Source of the DNA: Caulobacter endophyticus
GTDB taxonomy: Bacteria; Pseudomonadota; Alphaproteobacteria; Caulobacterales; Caulobacteraceae
Direction of reading: 5' to 3'
Length of the DNA: 64,000 bases
NCBI RefSeq assembly: GCF_029543245.1
Contig: NZ_JARQWV010000017.1
Coordinates: forward strand, 1 to 64,000
In this document: piece after piece, positions 57,650 through 64,000 of the stretch
Numbering within the stretch: the stretch's first letter is position 1
How the letters are laid out: each line of letters starts with the position of its first letter
The notes under the pieces: generated by a model
Seen by the model: the letters and a program-made list of their open reading frames with translations, nothing else
Databases searched by the model: none
Told to the model about the DNA's origin: nothing
Program-made: the position numbers and the translations under genes

Positions 57650-58585
57650 GTGTCCGCATCCGCCATCGAGCCCATCTCGTTCACTCTCTACAGCAAAGAC
57701 TTCCCGCGCTTCGCCCAGGAGCTGGGCGCCTCGTTCGAGCGCTATGGCTTTGCTGTGCTGTCGGAGTACGACCTGCCGCAGGACCGTATCGACGCGGCCA
57801 TTTCCGACACCAAGGCCTTCTTCGCCCTGCCGGTGGACACCAAGAAGCAGTACGCCGGCGTCAAGGGCGGCGCGCGCGGCTACATCCCGTTCGGCGTCGA
57901 GACCGCCAAGGGCGCCACGCACTACGACCTGAAGGAATTCTGGCACATGGGCCGCGACCTGCCGCCCGGCCACCGCTTCCGCGCCACCATGGCCGACAAC
58001 GTCTGGCCGGCCGAGATCCCGGCCTTCAAGCATGACGTCAGCTGGCTGTACAACGCGCTCGACAGCATGGGCGGCAAGGTGCTGGAGGCGATCGCCACCT
58101 ACCTGAAGCTCGACCGCGAGTTCTTCAAGCCGACCGTCGAGAACGGCAACTCGGTGCTACGCCTGCTGCACTATCCGCCGATCCCGCAGGACGCCACCGG
58201 CGTGCGCGCCGGCGCCCACGGCGACATCAACACCATCACGCTTCTGCTCGGCGCCGAGGAGGGCGGCCTCGAGCTGCTCGACCGCAACGGCGAGTGGCTG
58301 CCGATCAACCCGCCCCCGGGCTGCATCGTCATCAACATCGGCGACATGCTCGAGCGCCTGACCAACCACGTCCTGCCCTCGACCATCCACCGCGTGCAGA
58401 ACCCGCCGCCCGAGCGCCGCCACCTGCCGCGCTACTCGACGCCGTTCTTCCTGCACTTCGCGTCGGACTACGAGATCAAGACCCTGCCCAACTGCGTCAC
58501 CGCGGAGAACCCGGACCGCTATCCGGAGTCGATCACCGCCGACGAGTTCCTCCAGCAGCGTCTGCGCGAGATCAAGCTGGCCTGA
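57650..58585 (+). CDS. Isopenicillin N synthase-like 2-oxoglutarate/Fe(II) dioxygenase
   Basis: A protein of 311 residues. The N-terminal half matches the non-heme dioxygenase N domain, and the iron site is His-x-Asp in RAGAHGDINTITLLL plus the late His in STIHRVQNPP. The 2-oxoglutarate Arg is in PRYSTPFFLHF. The GTG start at 57650 has GAAGG upstream. Substrates of close bacterial homologues are mostly unknown, so the reaction cannot be given. Not part of an antibiotic cluster here. Confidence 0.88.
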   Translation: MSASAIEPISFTLYSKDFPRFAQELGASFERYGFAVLSEYDLPQDRIDAAISDTKAFFALPVDTKKQYAGVKGGARGYIPFGVETAKGATHYDLKEFWHMGRDLPPGHRFRATMADNVWPAEIPAFKHDVSWLYNALDSMGGKVLEAIATYLKLDREFFKPTVENGNSVLRLLHYPPIPQDATGVRAGAHGDINTITLLLGAEEGGLELLDRNGEWLPINPPPGCIVINIGDMLERLTNHVLPSTIHRVQNPPPERRHLPRYSTPFFLHFASDYEIKTLPNCVTAENPDRYPESITADEFLQQRLREIKLA

Positions 58586-58606
58586 TCCGGCGAGCCTGAA
58601 ACGACA

Positions 58607-58638
58607 AAGGCCCCGTCCTCGCGGACGGGGCCTTTTTT
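58607..58638. terminator. Bidirectional terminator between the 2OG oxygenase and TadG-like genes
   Basis: A 12-bp stem AAGGCCCCGTCC / GGACGGGGCCTT around TCGC, followed by a T-run on the plus strand and with AAA before it, giving TTT on the minus strand. It can serve both convergent genes. Confidence 0.93.
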
Positions 58639-58659
58639 CATGCCTGCGCGGCCTTGCGC

Positions 58660-60528
58660 CTACTTGGCGATCCGCAAGGCCGAGATTTCCTGGGCGATCG
58701 ACTTGAAGGCGGTCTTCAGCTCGCCGCCGGTGGCCGGGAAATAGGCCTGGCTGGTCTTGGTGGCGCAGGTGGTCAGCATCGACTTGGCGGTGGAGTCGAC
58801 GTCGAAGCCGACGGTGTAGACGACCACGTTCTTGGCCTTGATCTTGGTGCACAGCTCCTTGGCCTGCGCGGTGGCGTCGCCGTTGGTGGCGTTGCAGTTG
58901 ATGTGGTCGCTGGCCGAGCCCGAGCCGGAGCCCGCGTTGGCGGCGATCACGCCCTTGCAGTAGGGGGTGTTGAAGGCGCCGTCGGTCATCATCACGACGA
59001 TCTTCATCGTTTCGGCCGTGCCGTAGGCGGCCGGCTTCTGGCTGGCGCTGGGCCACAGATAGGCGAAGTTCGGCGAGACCATGTACCAGCCCCAGGCCAG
59101 GCCGATCTGGCCGGCGGTCGAGCCGCCGTCTTCCAGCGCGGCGATCTGCTTCTTCAGCAGCGTGCGGTCGGCGGTCAGGGGGGTGATCTTGGCGTCGGGG
59201 CAGGGGTTGGACGAGGCCGGGTAGTTGCGGCCGACCAGGGCCGTGGACGGGGCGTCGTCGGTATAGGCGTAGGTCCCGGTGCGCTCGGTGGCGCAGGTGC
59301 TGAGCGACAGCGACTTGGCGCTGTTGTTGGCGTTGGTGAAGTTCAGGATGGCGCAGCTGATGTCGCTGCGCGAGGTGCTCTGGCACGAGGCCGTCCCGTT
59401 GGCGCCGGCCGTGGTGCTGGCGTAGCTCGTGGCGGCGGTGGGCGACAGGTTGGTGGTCAGGGCCTGGCCCGTGACGGCGGTGATGGTGGGCTGGGCGCTG
59501 TTCAGCGCCGTCAGGCCGGTGATCCCGGTCAGCTTCAGCTGGTCGCCGCTCTGGAAGACGTGGGTCGTCTGGGTGTTGAAGACGAAGGTGCAGCCGGTGT
59601 TCAGGCACTTGTAGACCGAGCCGTTCGAACCGGAATTGATCGTGGTTCCCGACTGGTTGACGCCCGTGAACCTGGTGCTGGACGCCACGGAGCTGACCCG
59701 CAGGACCTTGCCGTTCATCGAGCTCTGGCTGGAGCCGAAGACCATGGCGTAGTCGTTGACCGCCAGGCCGTGAGCGCCCGAGGTGGTGACGGTGGACGAG
59801 GTTCCCCCGCCGGTGAAGCTTGACACGCCGGTGCTGACGCCGGTGTTCCACGCCGCCGAGGTCAGGGGCGAGGTCGGGATCGCCCCGCGAACGGCGTCGG
59901 CATAGGTGTCGACATTGACGCCCATCGAATAGGGCACGATGGCGACCTTGGAATAGTAGGGCGTCTGGATGTCCTGCACGACGATGTCGACCAGGTCGTT
60001 GGCGGCGGTCCGCAGGTCGGTGATCCGGGTGCCGGACATCGAGCCGGTGATGTCGAGGACGAGAGCGATTTCCAGGTTGTTGGCGGCGCGCACGACCACC
60101 GACTGGGCGCCGATAGTCAGCTTGTCCTTGCCGATCATGCCCAGGATGATCGCGTCGATGGTGACGCTGGCGGTGCCCGTCACCTGCTTGCCGTTGGTCG
60201 AGCCGACGAAGCTGGAGCTGGTGACCGACTTGCCCAGTTCCGCGGCCAGGGCGGCCCCGCCCAGGCTGGTCAGGGTCTCGGTGTCGGTGGCGGTCGAGCG
60301 TGCGGCGATCAGGGTGGCCGCGTCGAGGGAGTCCTGCAGGCGCCGGCGCTCGATGCTCATGCGGCTGAGGTCGAAGAAGCCGAACACCAGCAGGCACAGC
60401 GGGATCAGGGCCAGCGCCACCCACACGGCTATGGCGCCGCGGCGGTCGGATCGGAAGCCGCCCAGGCGCTTTGCGGCGCGGGCGAGCGCCCCGCCCGGAC
60501 GGGCGGTGGTGCGGCGGCGGACGATCAT
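58660..60528 (-). CDS. TadG-like membrane-anchored vWA-domain protein with large insertion
   Basis: A protein of 622 residues. A TadE/TadG-type N-terminus (RRGAIAVWVALALIPLCLLV, membrane helix about 31-52) is followed by a vWA domain: LVLDITGSMSG (residues 157-167, the metal-site motif), KVAIVPYS, and MMTDGAFNTPYC (513-524). Between them is an unusual insert of about 170 residues (about 232-400), rich in Ser, Thr, Gly and Asn, with two strand-rich modules, each like HGLAVNDYAMVFG. Such proteins are linked to tight-adherence pili. No tad genes are near. Confidence 0.85.
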   Translation of the reverse strand: MIVRRRTTARPGGALARAAKRLGGFRSDRRGAIAVWVALALIPLCLLVFGFFDLSRMSIERRRLQDSLDAATLIAARSTATDTETLTSLGGAALAAELGKSVTSSSFVGSTNGKQVTGTASVTIDAIILGMIGKDKLTIGAQSVVVRAANNLEIALVLDITGSMSGTRITDLRTAANDLVDIVVQDIQTPYYSKVAIVPYSMGVNVDTYADAVRGAIPTSPLTSAAWNTGVSTGVSSFTGGGTSSTVTTSGAHGLAVNDYAMVFGSSQSSMNGKVLRVSSVASSTRFTGVNQSGTTINSGSNGSVYKCLNTGCTFVFNTQTTHVFQSGDQLKLTGITGLTALNSAQPTITAVTGQALTTNLSPTAATSYASTTAGANGTASCQSTSRSDISCAILNFTNANNSAKSLSLSTCATERTGTYAYTDDAPSTALVGRNYPASSNPCPDAKITPLTADRTLLKKQIAALEDGGSTAGQIGLAWGWYMVSPNFAYLWPSASQKPAAYGTAETMKIVVMMTDGAFNTPYCKGVIAANAGSGSGSASDHINCNATNGDATAQAKELCTKIKAKNVVVYTVGFDVDSTAKSMLTTCATKTSQAYFPATGGELKTAFKSIAQEISALRIAK

Positions 60529-60602
60529 CGGCGGTGGCCCCTCGTTCTTTCGTCGCCCAGCATGGCAGGGGACGGTGAACAGGCGGCAAACGATCCGGAA
60601 AT

Positions 60603-61502
60603 TCAGGTTTCTGGCCGTCGCGCCCGGATGAAGTCGATGAAGGCCCGCAGCGGCGCGGGCATGTGGCGGCGGCTGGGATAGTAGAGGAAGGGGCCTTCGA
60701 AGGGCGGGTTCCAGTCCTCCAGGATCGGCACGAGACGGCCGGCGGCCACCGACGGCGCAAGGAATCCCTCGAAGCTGGCGATGACGCCCAGGCCCTCCTC
60801 GGCGGCCCGCAGCTCCAGTTCCAGCGACGAGCTGATTAGCGGCCCGTCGGGAGCGATGCGCACGATCTCGCCGTCCTTCTCGAACTCCATGACGATGATC
60901 GCGCCACTGGAAAACCGGTGCCGGATGCAGGGCAGCGACAACAGGTCGCGCGGATGGCGGGGCGTTCCGTGCCGCGCCAGGAAGTCCGGCGAGGCGGCGG
61001 CCTGGTAGCGCTGCGGACCCGACAGCGGCACGGCGATCATGTCCTTCTCCAGCCGCTCGCCGTAGCGCACGCCGGCGTCGGCTCCCGCCGCCAGCACGTC
61101 GACGAAATTGTCCTCGGCGGTGATCTCCAGGGTGATCCCCGGATTGGCCTTCAGGAACGGGCCGACGATGTCGGGCAGGACGAGGCGCGCCACCACGATC
61201 GGCACGTTCAGCTTCAGGGTTCCGGTCGGGCTGTCGCGGAACTGGTTGACCGCATCCAGCGCCCCGGCCACGTCGGCGAGGGCCGGGGCCAGGCGTTCGA
61301 GCAGCCGCTCGCCGGCCTCGGTGGGGGTGACGCTGCGGGTGGTGCGGTTGAGCAGCCGCACGCCCAGCGCCGTCTCCAGCCGCCGCACCGCCTCGCTCAG
61401 CGACGAGGGCGACACGCCGCGTCCCACCGCCGCGCCGCGAAAGCTCCGCGTACGGGCGACGGCGGCGAAGGCGTCGAGATCGGCGAGGTCGGGGCTGGCC
61501 AT
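60603..61502 (-). CDS. LysR-family transcriptional regulator
   Basis: A protein of 299 residues. The N-terminal winged helix reads DLDAFAAVARTRSFRGAAVG, then SPSSLSEAVRRLETALGVRLLNRTTRSVTPTEAGE. An effector-binding domain follows from about residue 90. The start ATG at 61502 abuts an inverted repeat. It is divergent from an aldo-keto reductase gene that it probably controls. Confidence 0.92.
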   Translation of the reverse strand: MASPDLADLDAFAAVARTRSFRGAAVGRGVSPSSLSEAVRRLETALGVRLLNRTTRSVTPTEAGERLLERLAPALADVAGALDAVNQFRDSPTGTLKLNVPIVVARLVLPDIVGPFLKANPGITLEITAEDNFVDVLAAGADAGVRYGERLEKDMIAVPLSGPQRYQAAASPDFLARHGTPRHPRDLLSLPCIRHRFSSGAIIVMEFEKDGEIVRIAPDGPLISSSLELELRAAEEGLGVIASFEGFLAPSVAAGRLVPILEDWNPPFEGPFLYYPSRRHMPAPLRAFIDFIRARRPET

Positions 61503-61551
61503 TGTGCGAAATTCCGAACGGCCCGTGCGCCGCTGGTCGGATTATCGCACA
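61503..61551. promoter_or_regulatory. Inverted repeat, candidate LysR-regulator operator
   Basis: TGTGCGAAATTCCGA (61503-61517) and the reverse complement TGTGCGATAATCCGA (61537-61551) match at 13 of 15 positions across a 19-nt spacer. The left arm directly abuts the start codon of the LysR gene, so binding would also block its translation start region. It suits autorepression and control of the divergent reductase gene. Confidence 0.65.
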
Positions 61552-61625
61552 GGTCGCGCGAGGTCATAGTCGGCTTGTCCAACACCCGCGGCGCTCCCCA
61601 CGCCGCGTCTCCAAGGAGATCGCCC

Positions 61626-62624
61626 ATGCGTACGCTCAAGCTCGGAAACACCGGTCCCGCCGTCTCGGCCCTCGGTCTCGGCTGCATGGGCATGTCCGAC
61701 GACCTCTATGGCCCCGCAGACCGTAGTGAGGCCATCGCCACCATCCACGCGGCCATGGAGGCCGGGGTCACCCTGCTGGACACCGGCGATTTCTACGGCA
61801 TGGGCCACAACGAGATGCTGATCGGCGAGGCCCTGCGGGGCCAGGACCGCGACAAGGCCGTGATCAGCGTCAAGTTCGGCGCCCTGCGCGGCCCCGACGG
61901 CGCCTTTCTCGGCTTCGACAGCCGGCCCAAGGCGATCCGCAACTTCGTCGCCTATTCGCTGCGCCGGCTGGGAGTCGATCACATCGATGTCTATCGCCCG
62001 TCGCGCCTGGATCCCGACGTGCCGATCGAGGACACGATCGGCGCCCTCGTCGAGCTGCGCGACGCCGGCTACATCCGCCACATCGGCCTTTCGGAAGTCG
62101 GCGCCGACACCATCCGCCGCGCCGCCGCCGTGGCCCCGATCTGCGACCTGCAGATCGAGTATTCGCTGGTCTCGCGCGGCATCGAGGACGCCATCCTGCC
62201 TACCCTGCGTGAGCTGGGCATCGGCGTGACGGCCTATGGCGTGCTGTCGCGCGGCCTGATCAGCGGCCACTGGGTCAAGGACGCCCAGCGCGGCGCCCGC
62301 GACTTCCGGGTCTATTCCCCGCGCTTCCAGGGCGAGAACCTCGACCGCAACCTGGCCCTGGTCGAGACCTTGCGGGCGGTCGCCGACCAGAAGGGCGTCA
62401 GCGTCGCCCAGATCGCCATCGCCTGGGTGGCATCGCGCGGCGACGACATCGTCCCCCTGGTCGGCGCCCGCCGCCGCGACCGCCTGGCCGAGGCCCTGGG
62501 GGCTCTGGACGTCGTTCTGACGGCGGAAGACCTTGCCGCCATCGAGGCGGCCGTGCCCAAGGGCGCGGCGGCCGGCGAGCGCTACGCCCCGGCGATGATG
62601 GCCCATCTCGACAGCGAACGCTGA
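61626..62624 (+). CDS. Aldo-keto reductase
   Basis: A protein of 332 residues, a TIM barrel. It has Asp in LDTGDFYGMGHNEMLIGEAL, Tyr in the same stretch, and Lys in ISVKFGALRG. The usual catalytic His position, before xDPxxPIEDT, is PSRLDPDVPIEDTIGALVEL; the His is replaced by Ser. Several yajO/YakC-type enzymes share similar changes. It reduces aldehydes or ketones with NADPH. A LysR gene is divergent from it. Confidence 0.9.
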   Translation: MRTLKLGNTGPAVSALGLGCMGMSDDLYGPADRSEAIATIHAAMEAGVTLLDTGDFYGMGHNEMLIGEALRGQDRDKAVISVKFGALRGPDGAFLGFDSRPKAIRNFVAYSLRRLGVDHIDVYRPSRLDPDVPIEDTIGALVELRDAGYIRHIGLSEVGADTIRRAAAVAPICDLQIEYSLVSRGIEDAILPTLRELGIGVTAYGVLSRGLISGHWVKDAQRGARDFRVYSPRFQGENLDRNLALVETLRAVADQKGVSVAQIAIAWVASRGDDIVPLVGARRRDRLAEALGALDVVLTAEDLAAIEAAVPKGAAAGERYAPAMMAHLDSER

Positions 62625-62694
62625 CCGTCCAAAGCCTTGTTGGCGCCTTGCCTGGAGCGGTCTAGGCAGGGCGCCACGATCTCTGGAGGGCGGC

Positions 62695-64000
62695 ATGAAC
62701 GGTTTCAATCGGCGCACGGTGCTGGGCGGCGCGGCCGCCGCCATGACCCTGTCGTTCGGCCCCGCCGCCGGCGCCGCCACCGGCCGGGCCAAGGTGCTGA
62801 TGCTGTCGGACCTGCACTCGGCCTACGGGATCACCCCGGCCCTGCTGGAGGCCATGCGCCGCATCGTCCGCCGCGACGCCGCCCCCAGCCTGATCCTGCT
62901 GAACGGCGACCTCTTCGAAGCCGGCAACGTGGTGGCCAAGCGCACCGACGGCGCGCTGGACTGGGCGTTCCTCGAAGCGGTGGCCAGGCTGGCCCCCACG
63001 GTGATCAACATCGGCAACCACGACGCCGACCTGGTGGAGGACATCGCCGCCGCCGCCGATCGCGCTCGCGCCCTGGGCATCACCGTGATCAGCAACATCG
63101 TCGACAAGCGCACCGGCCGGCCGGTGGCCAGTTCGCGCGCCACGCTCGACCTCGGCTTTCCGGTCCACCTGATCGGCTGGGCGACCAACTCGATCGACAC
63201 CTATCCCAAGGCCATCCGGCCCGACCTCGCCATTCCGGCGCCGACGGCGTGGGCGCAGGCCAACCTGCCGGCCGCGCCGCCCGAAGACGGCATGCTGGTG
63301 GTGATGAGCCATGCGGGCCTGCCCGCCGACCGGCCGCTGCTGGCCGGCCTGCCCGAGCGCACCCTGTTCCTGGGCGGCCACAACCACGTGACCGTCGAGC
63401 ATGCGCAGGGGACCAGCCGCTACGTCCACACCGGCGCCTGGGGCCAGCCGCTGACGGTCGCCACGATCGACCGCGCCCGCAAGGCCGATCCGATCCGCAT
63501 CTCGCGGGTGGTCGTCGACCCGCGCGGTCCGGCCGACCCGGCCCTGGCCCGCCAGGTGAAGGAGACGCTGGACGCCCAGCTGACGTCGGAAGAGCGGGCG
63601 GTGGTCGCCAGGATCCCCAAGGCCCTGTCGCTGGGCGACACCGGCCGTCACGTCGCCGGCCTGATGGCGCGGGCCGCCGGCGCCGACATCGGCTTCATGG
63701 GCCACACCACCCTGGGCATGGGCCTGCCGGCCGGCGACCTGTCGCGCTACGCCTACGACTCGGTGGTGCGCTTCGACGGCAGGATCGTGAAGGCCCAGGT
63801 CGACGCGGCGACCCTGGCCGACATCCTGACCCGCACCGACCAGGATCGCGGCTTCCCGTTCGACCGGCTGACCGGCGATTTCGCCTATGCCAGCGGCCCC
63901 ACGCGCCCGGACAAGACCCACTTCACCGTCGTCACCACCGACTGGTGCGCGGGCCGCCAGCACGAGTATTTCGGCCGCGAGGACCTGTCGTTCAGCGAGA
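62695..64000 (+). CDS. Exported metallophosphoesterase / 5'-nucleotidase-like protein, truncated by window end
   Basis: At least 435 residues, reading beyond the last base. A Tat-type signal (MNGFNRRTVLGGAAAAMTLS) has the RR pair. The phosphoesterase core has LMLSDLHSAYG (Asp, His), LLNGDLFEAGN, INIGNHDADLV (Asn-His-Asp), VVMSHAGL and LGGHNHVTVEH, all of the calcineurin-like metal site. The C-terminal 5'-nucleotidase domain begins around residue 290. Probably a periplasmic nucleotidase. The 3' end lies beyond the window. Confidence 0.9.
   Translation, partial: MNGFNRRTVLGGAAAAMTLSFGPAAGAATGRAKVLMLSDLHSAYGITPALLEAMRRIVRRDAAPSLILLNGDLFEAGNVVAKRTDGALDWAFLEAVARLAPTVINIGNHDADLVEDIAAAADRARALGITVISNIVDKRTGRPVASSRATLDLGFPVHLIGWATNSIDTYPKAIRPDLAIPAPTAWAQANLPAAPPEDGMLVVMSHAGLPADRPLLAGLPERTLFLGGHNHVTVEHAQGTSRYVHTGAWGQPLTVATIDRARKADPIRISRVVVDPRGPADPALARQVKETLDAQLTSEERAVVARIPKALSLGDTGRHVAGLMARAAGADIGFMGHTTLGMGLPAGDLSRYAYDSVVRFDGRIVKAQVDAATLADILTRTDQDRGFPFDRLTGDFAYASGPTRPDKTHFTVVTTDWCAGRQHEYFGREDLSFSE

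Noticed and set aside
57650-58585. Isopenicillin N synthase in an antibiotic gene cluster
   Set aside because: Only the fold is shared. No peptide synthetase or acyltransferase gene is nearby.
58157-60760. 867-residue minus-strand frame overlapping the TadG-like gene and 2OG oxygenase
   Set aside because: It is out of frame with the vWA protein and passes through the bidirectional terminator. Arg/His-rich shadow.

Overview
The window reads as a stretch of Caulobacter-type alphaproteobacterial chromosome. It has very high GC with strong third-position GC, the rRNA order 23S-5S-tRNA-fMet, and the gene sets rbfA-truB-rpsO-pnp, senC/regB-regA, flmA-flmB and chvI-chvG-hprK-EIIA-HPr. Coding density is high, most genes are housekeeping, and I see no prophage, insertion sequence, CRISPR array, integron or plasmid functions. 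It is not a classical genomic island.

Layout. 1-455: tail of an rRNA operon, tRNA-fMet and its terminator. 0.5-3.6 kb: MaoC hydratase, serine hydrolase, dienelactone-hydrolase-like protein and a small unknown. 3.7-7.8 kb: ribosome maturation and RNA decay (rbfA, truB, rpsO, pnp) with a strong hairpin and long leader before pnp. 7.9-12.5 kb: YqgE, peroxiredoxin, YgjP-type metallopeptidase, a Cys-rich unknown, PHB depolymerase and SenC. 12.6-14.7 kb: redox two-component pair RegB/RegA. 14.8-19.9 kb: SDR, pterin dehydratase, HAD protein, Tyr-rich secreted protein, RsmD, TMEM175-like channel and CPBP protease. 19.9-22.7 kb: a four-gene membrane-lipid module (acyltransferase, CDP-diacylglycerol synthase-like, small membrane protein, CDP-alcohol transferase). 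22.9-27.7 kb: RluB-type synthase, TadA, an exported FliL-like protein, FlmA/FlmB sugar-nucleotide enzymes for flagellin glycosylation, and a 36-residue protein. 27.8-34.5 kb: twin EthD-like proteins, two unknowns, then ChvI-ChvG-HprK-EIIA-HPr. 34.7-45.2 kb: esterase, M16 peptidase, BioB, CYTH-CHAD, AsmA, a 34-residue membrane protein and AhcY. 45.3-53 kb: PdxY, hydroxyacid dehydrogenase, EstB-like hydrolase, RarD, Asd, UbiH. 53-58.6 kb: Trm112, Lon-N-like and CnoX-like thioredoxin genes, ProX, OmpA-type lipoprotein, 2OG oxygenase. 58.6-64 kb: TadG-like protein, LysR/aldo-keto reductase pair and a truncated metallophosphoesterase.

The most distinctive structural feature is non-coding. At least five families of long dispersed palindromes sit between genes, almost always between convergent genes. 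Every convergent gap longer than about 60 bases carries either one of these elements or a standard terminator. One family is a three-hairpin element present five times, once as an apparent hybrid. Another is a perfect 33-base inverted repeat, and it alone lies in a divergent promoter region (asd/ubiH).

Other points of interest are two very short genes with good ribosome binding sites, candidate operators at ahcY, at the LysR/aldo-keto junction and before the 2OG oxygenase, a His-rich tail on ChvG, and an insertion of about 170 residues inside the vWA domain of the TadG-like protein. All functions come from reading the sequence; no database search was run.
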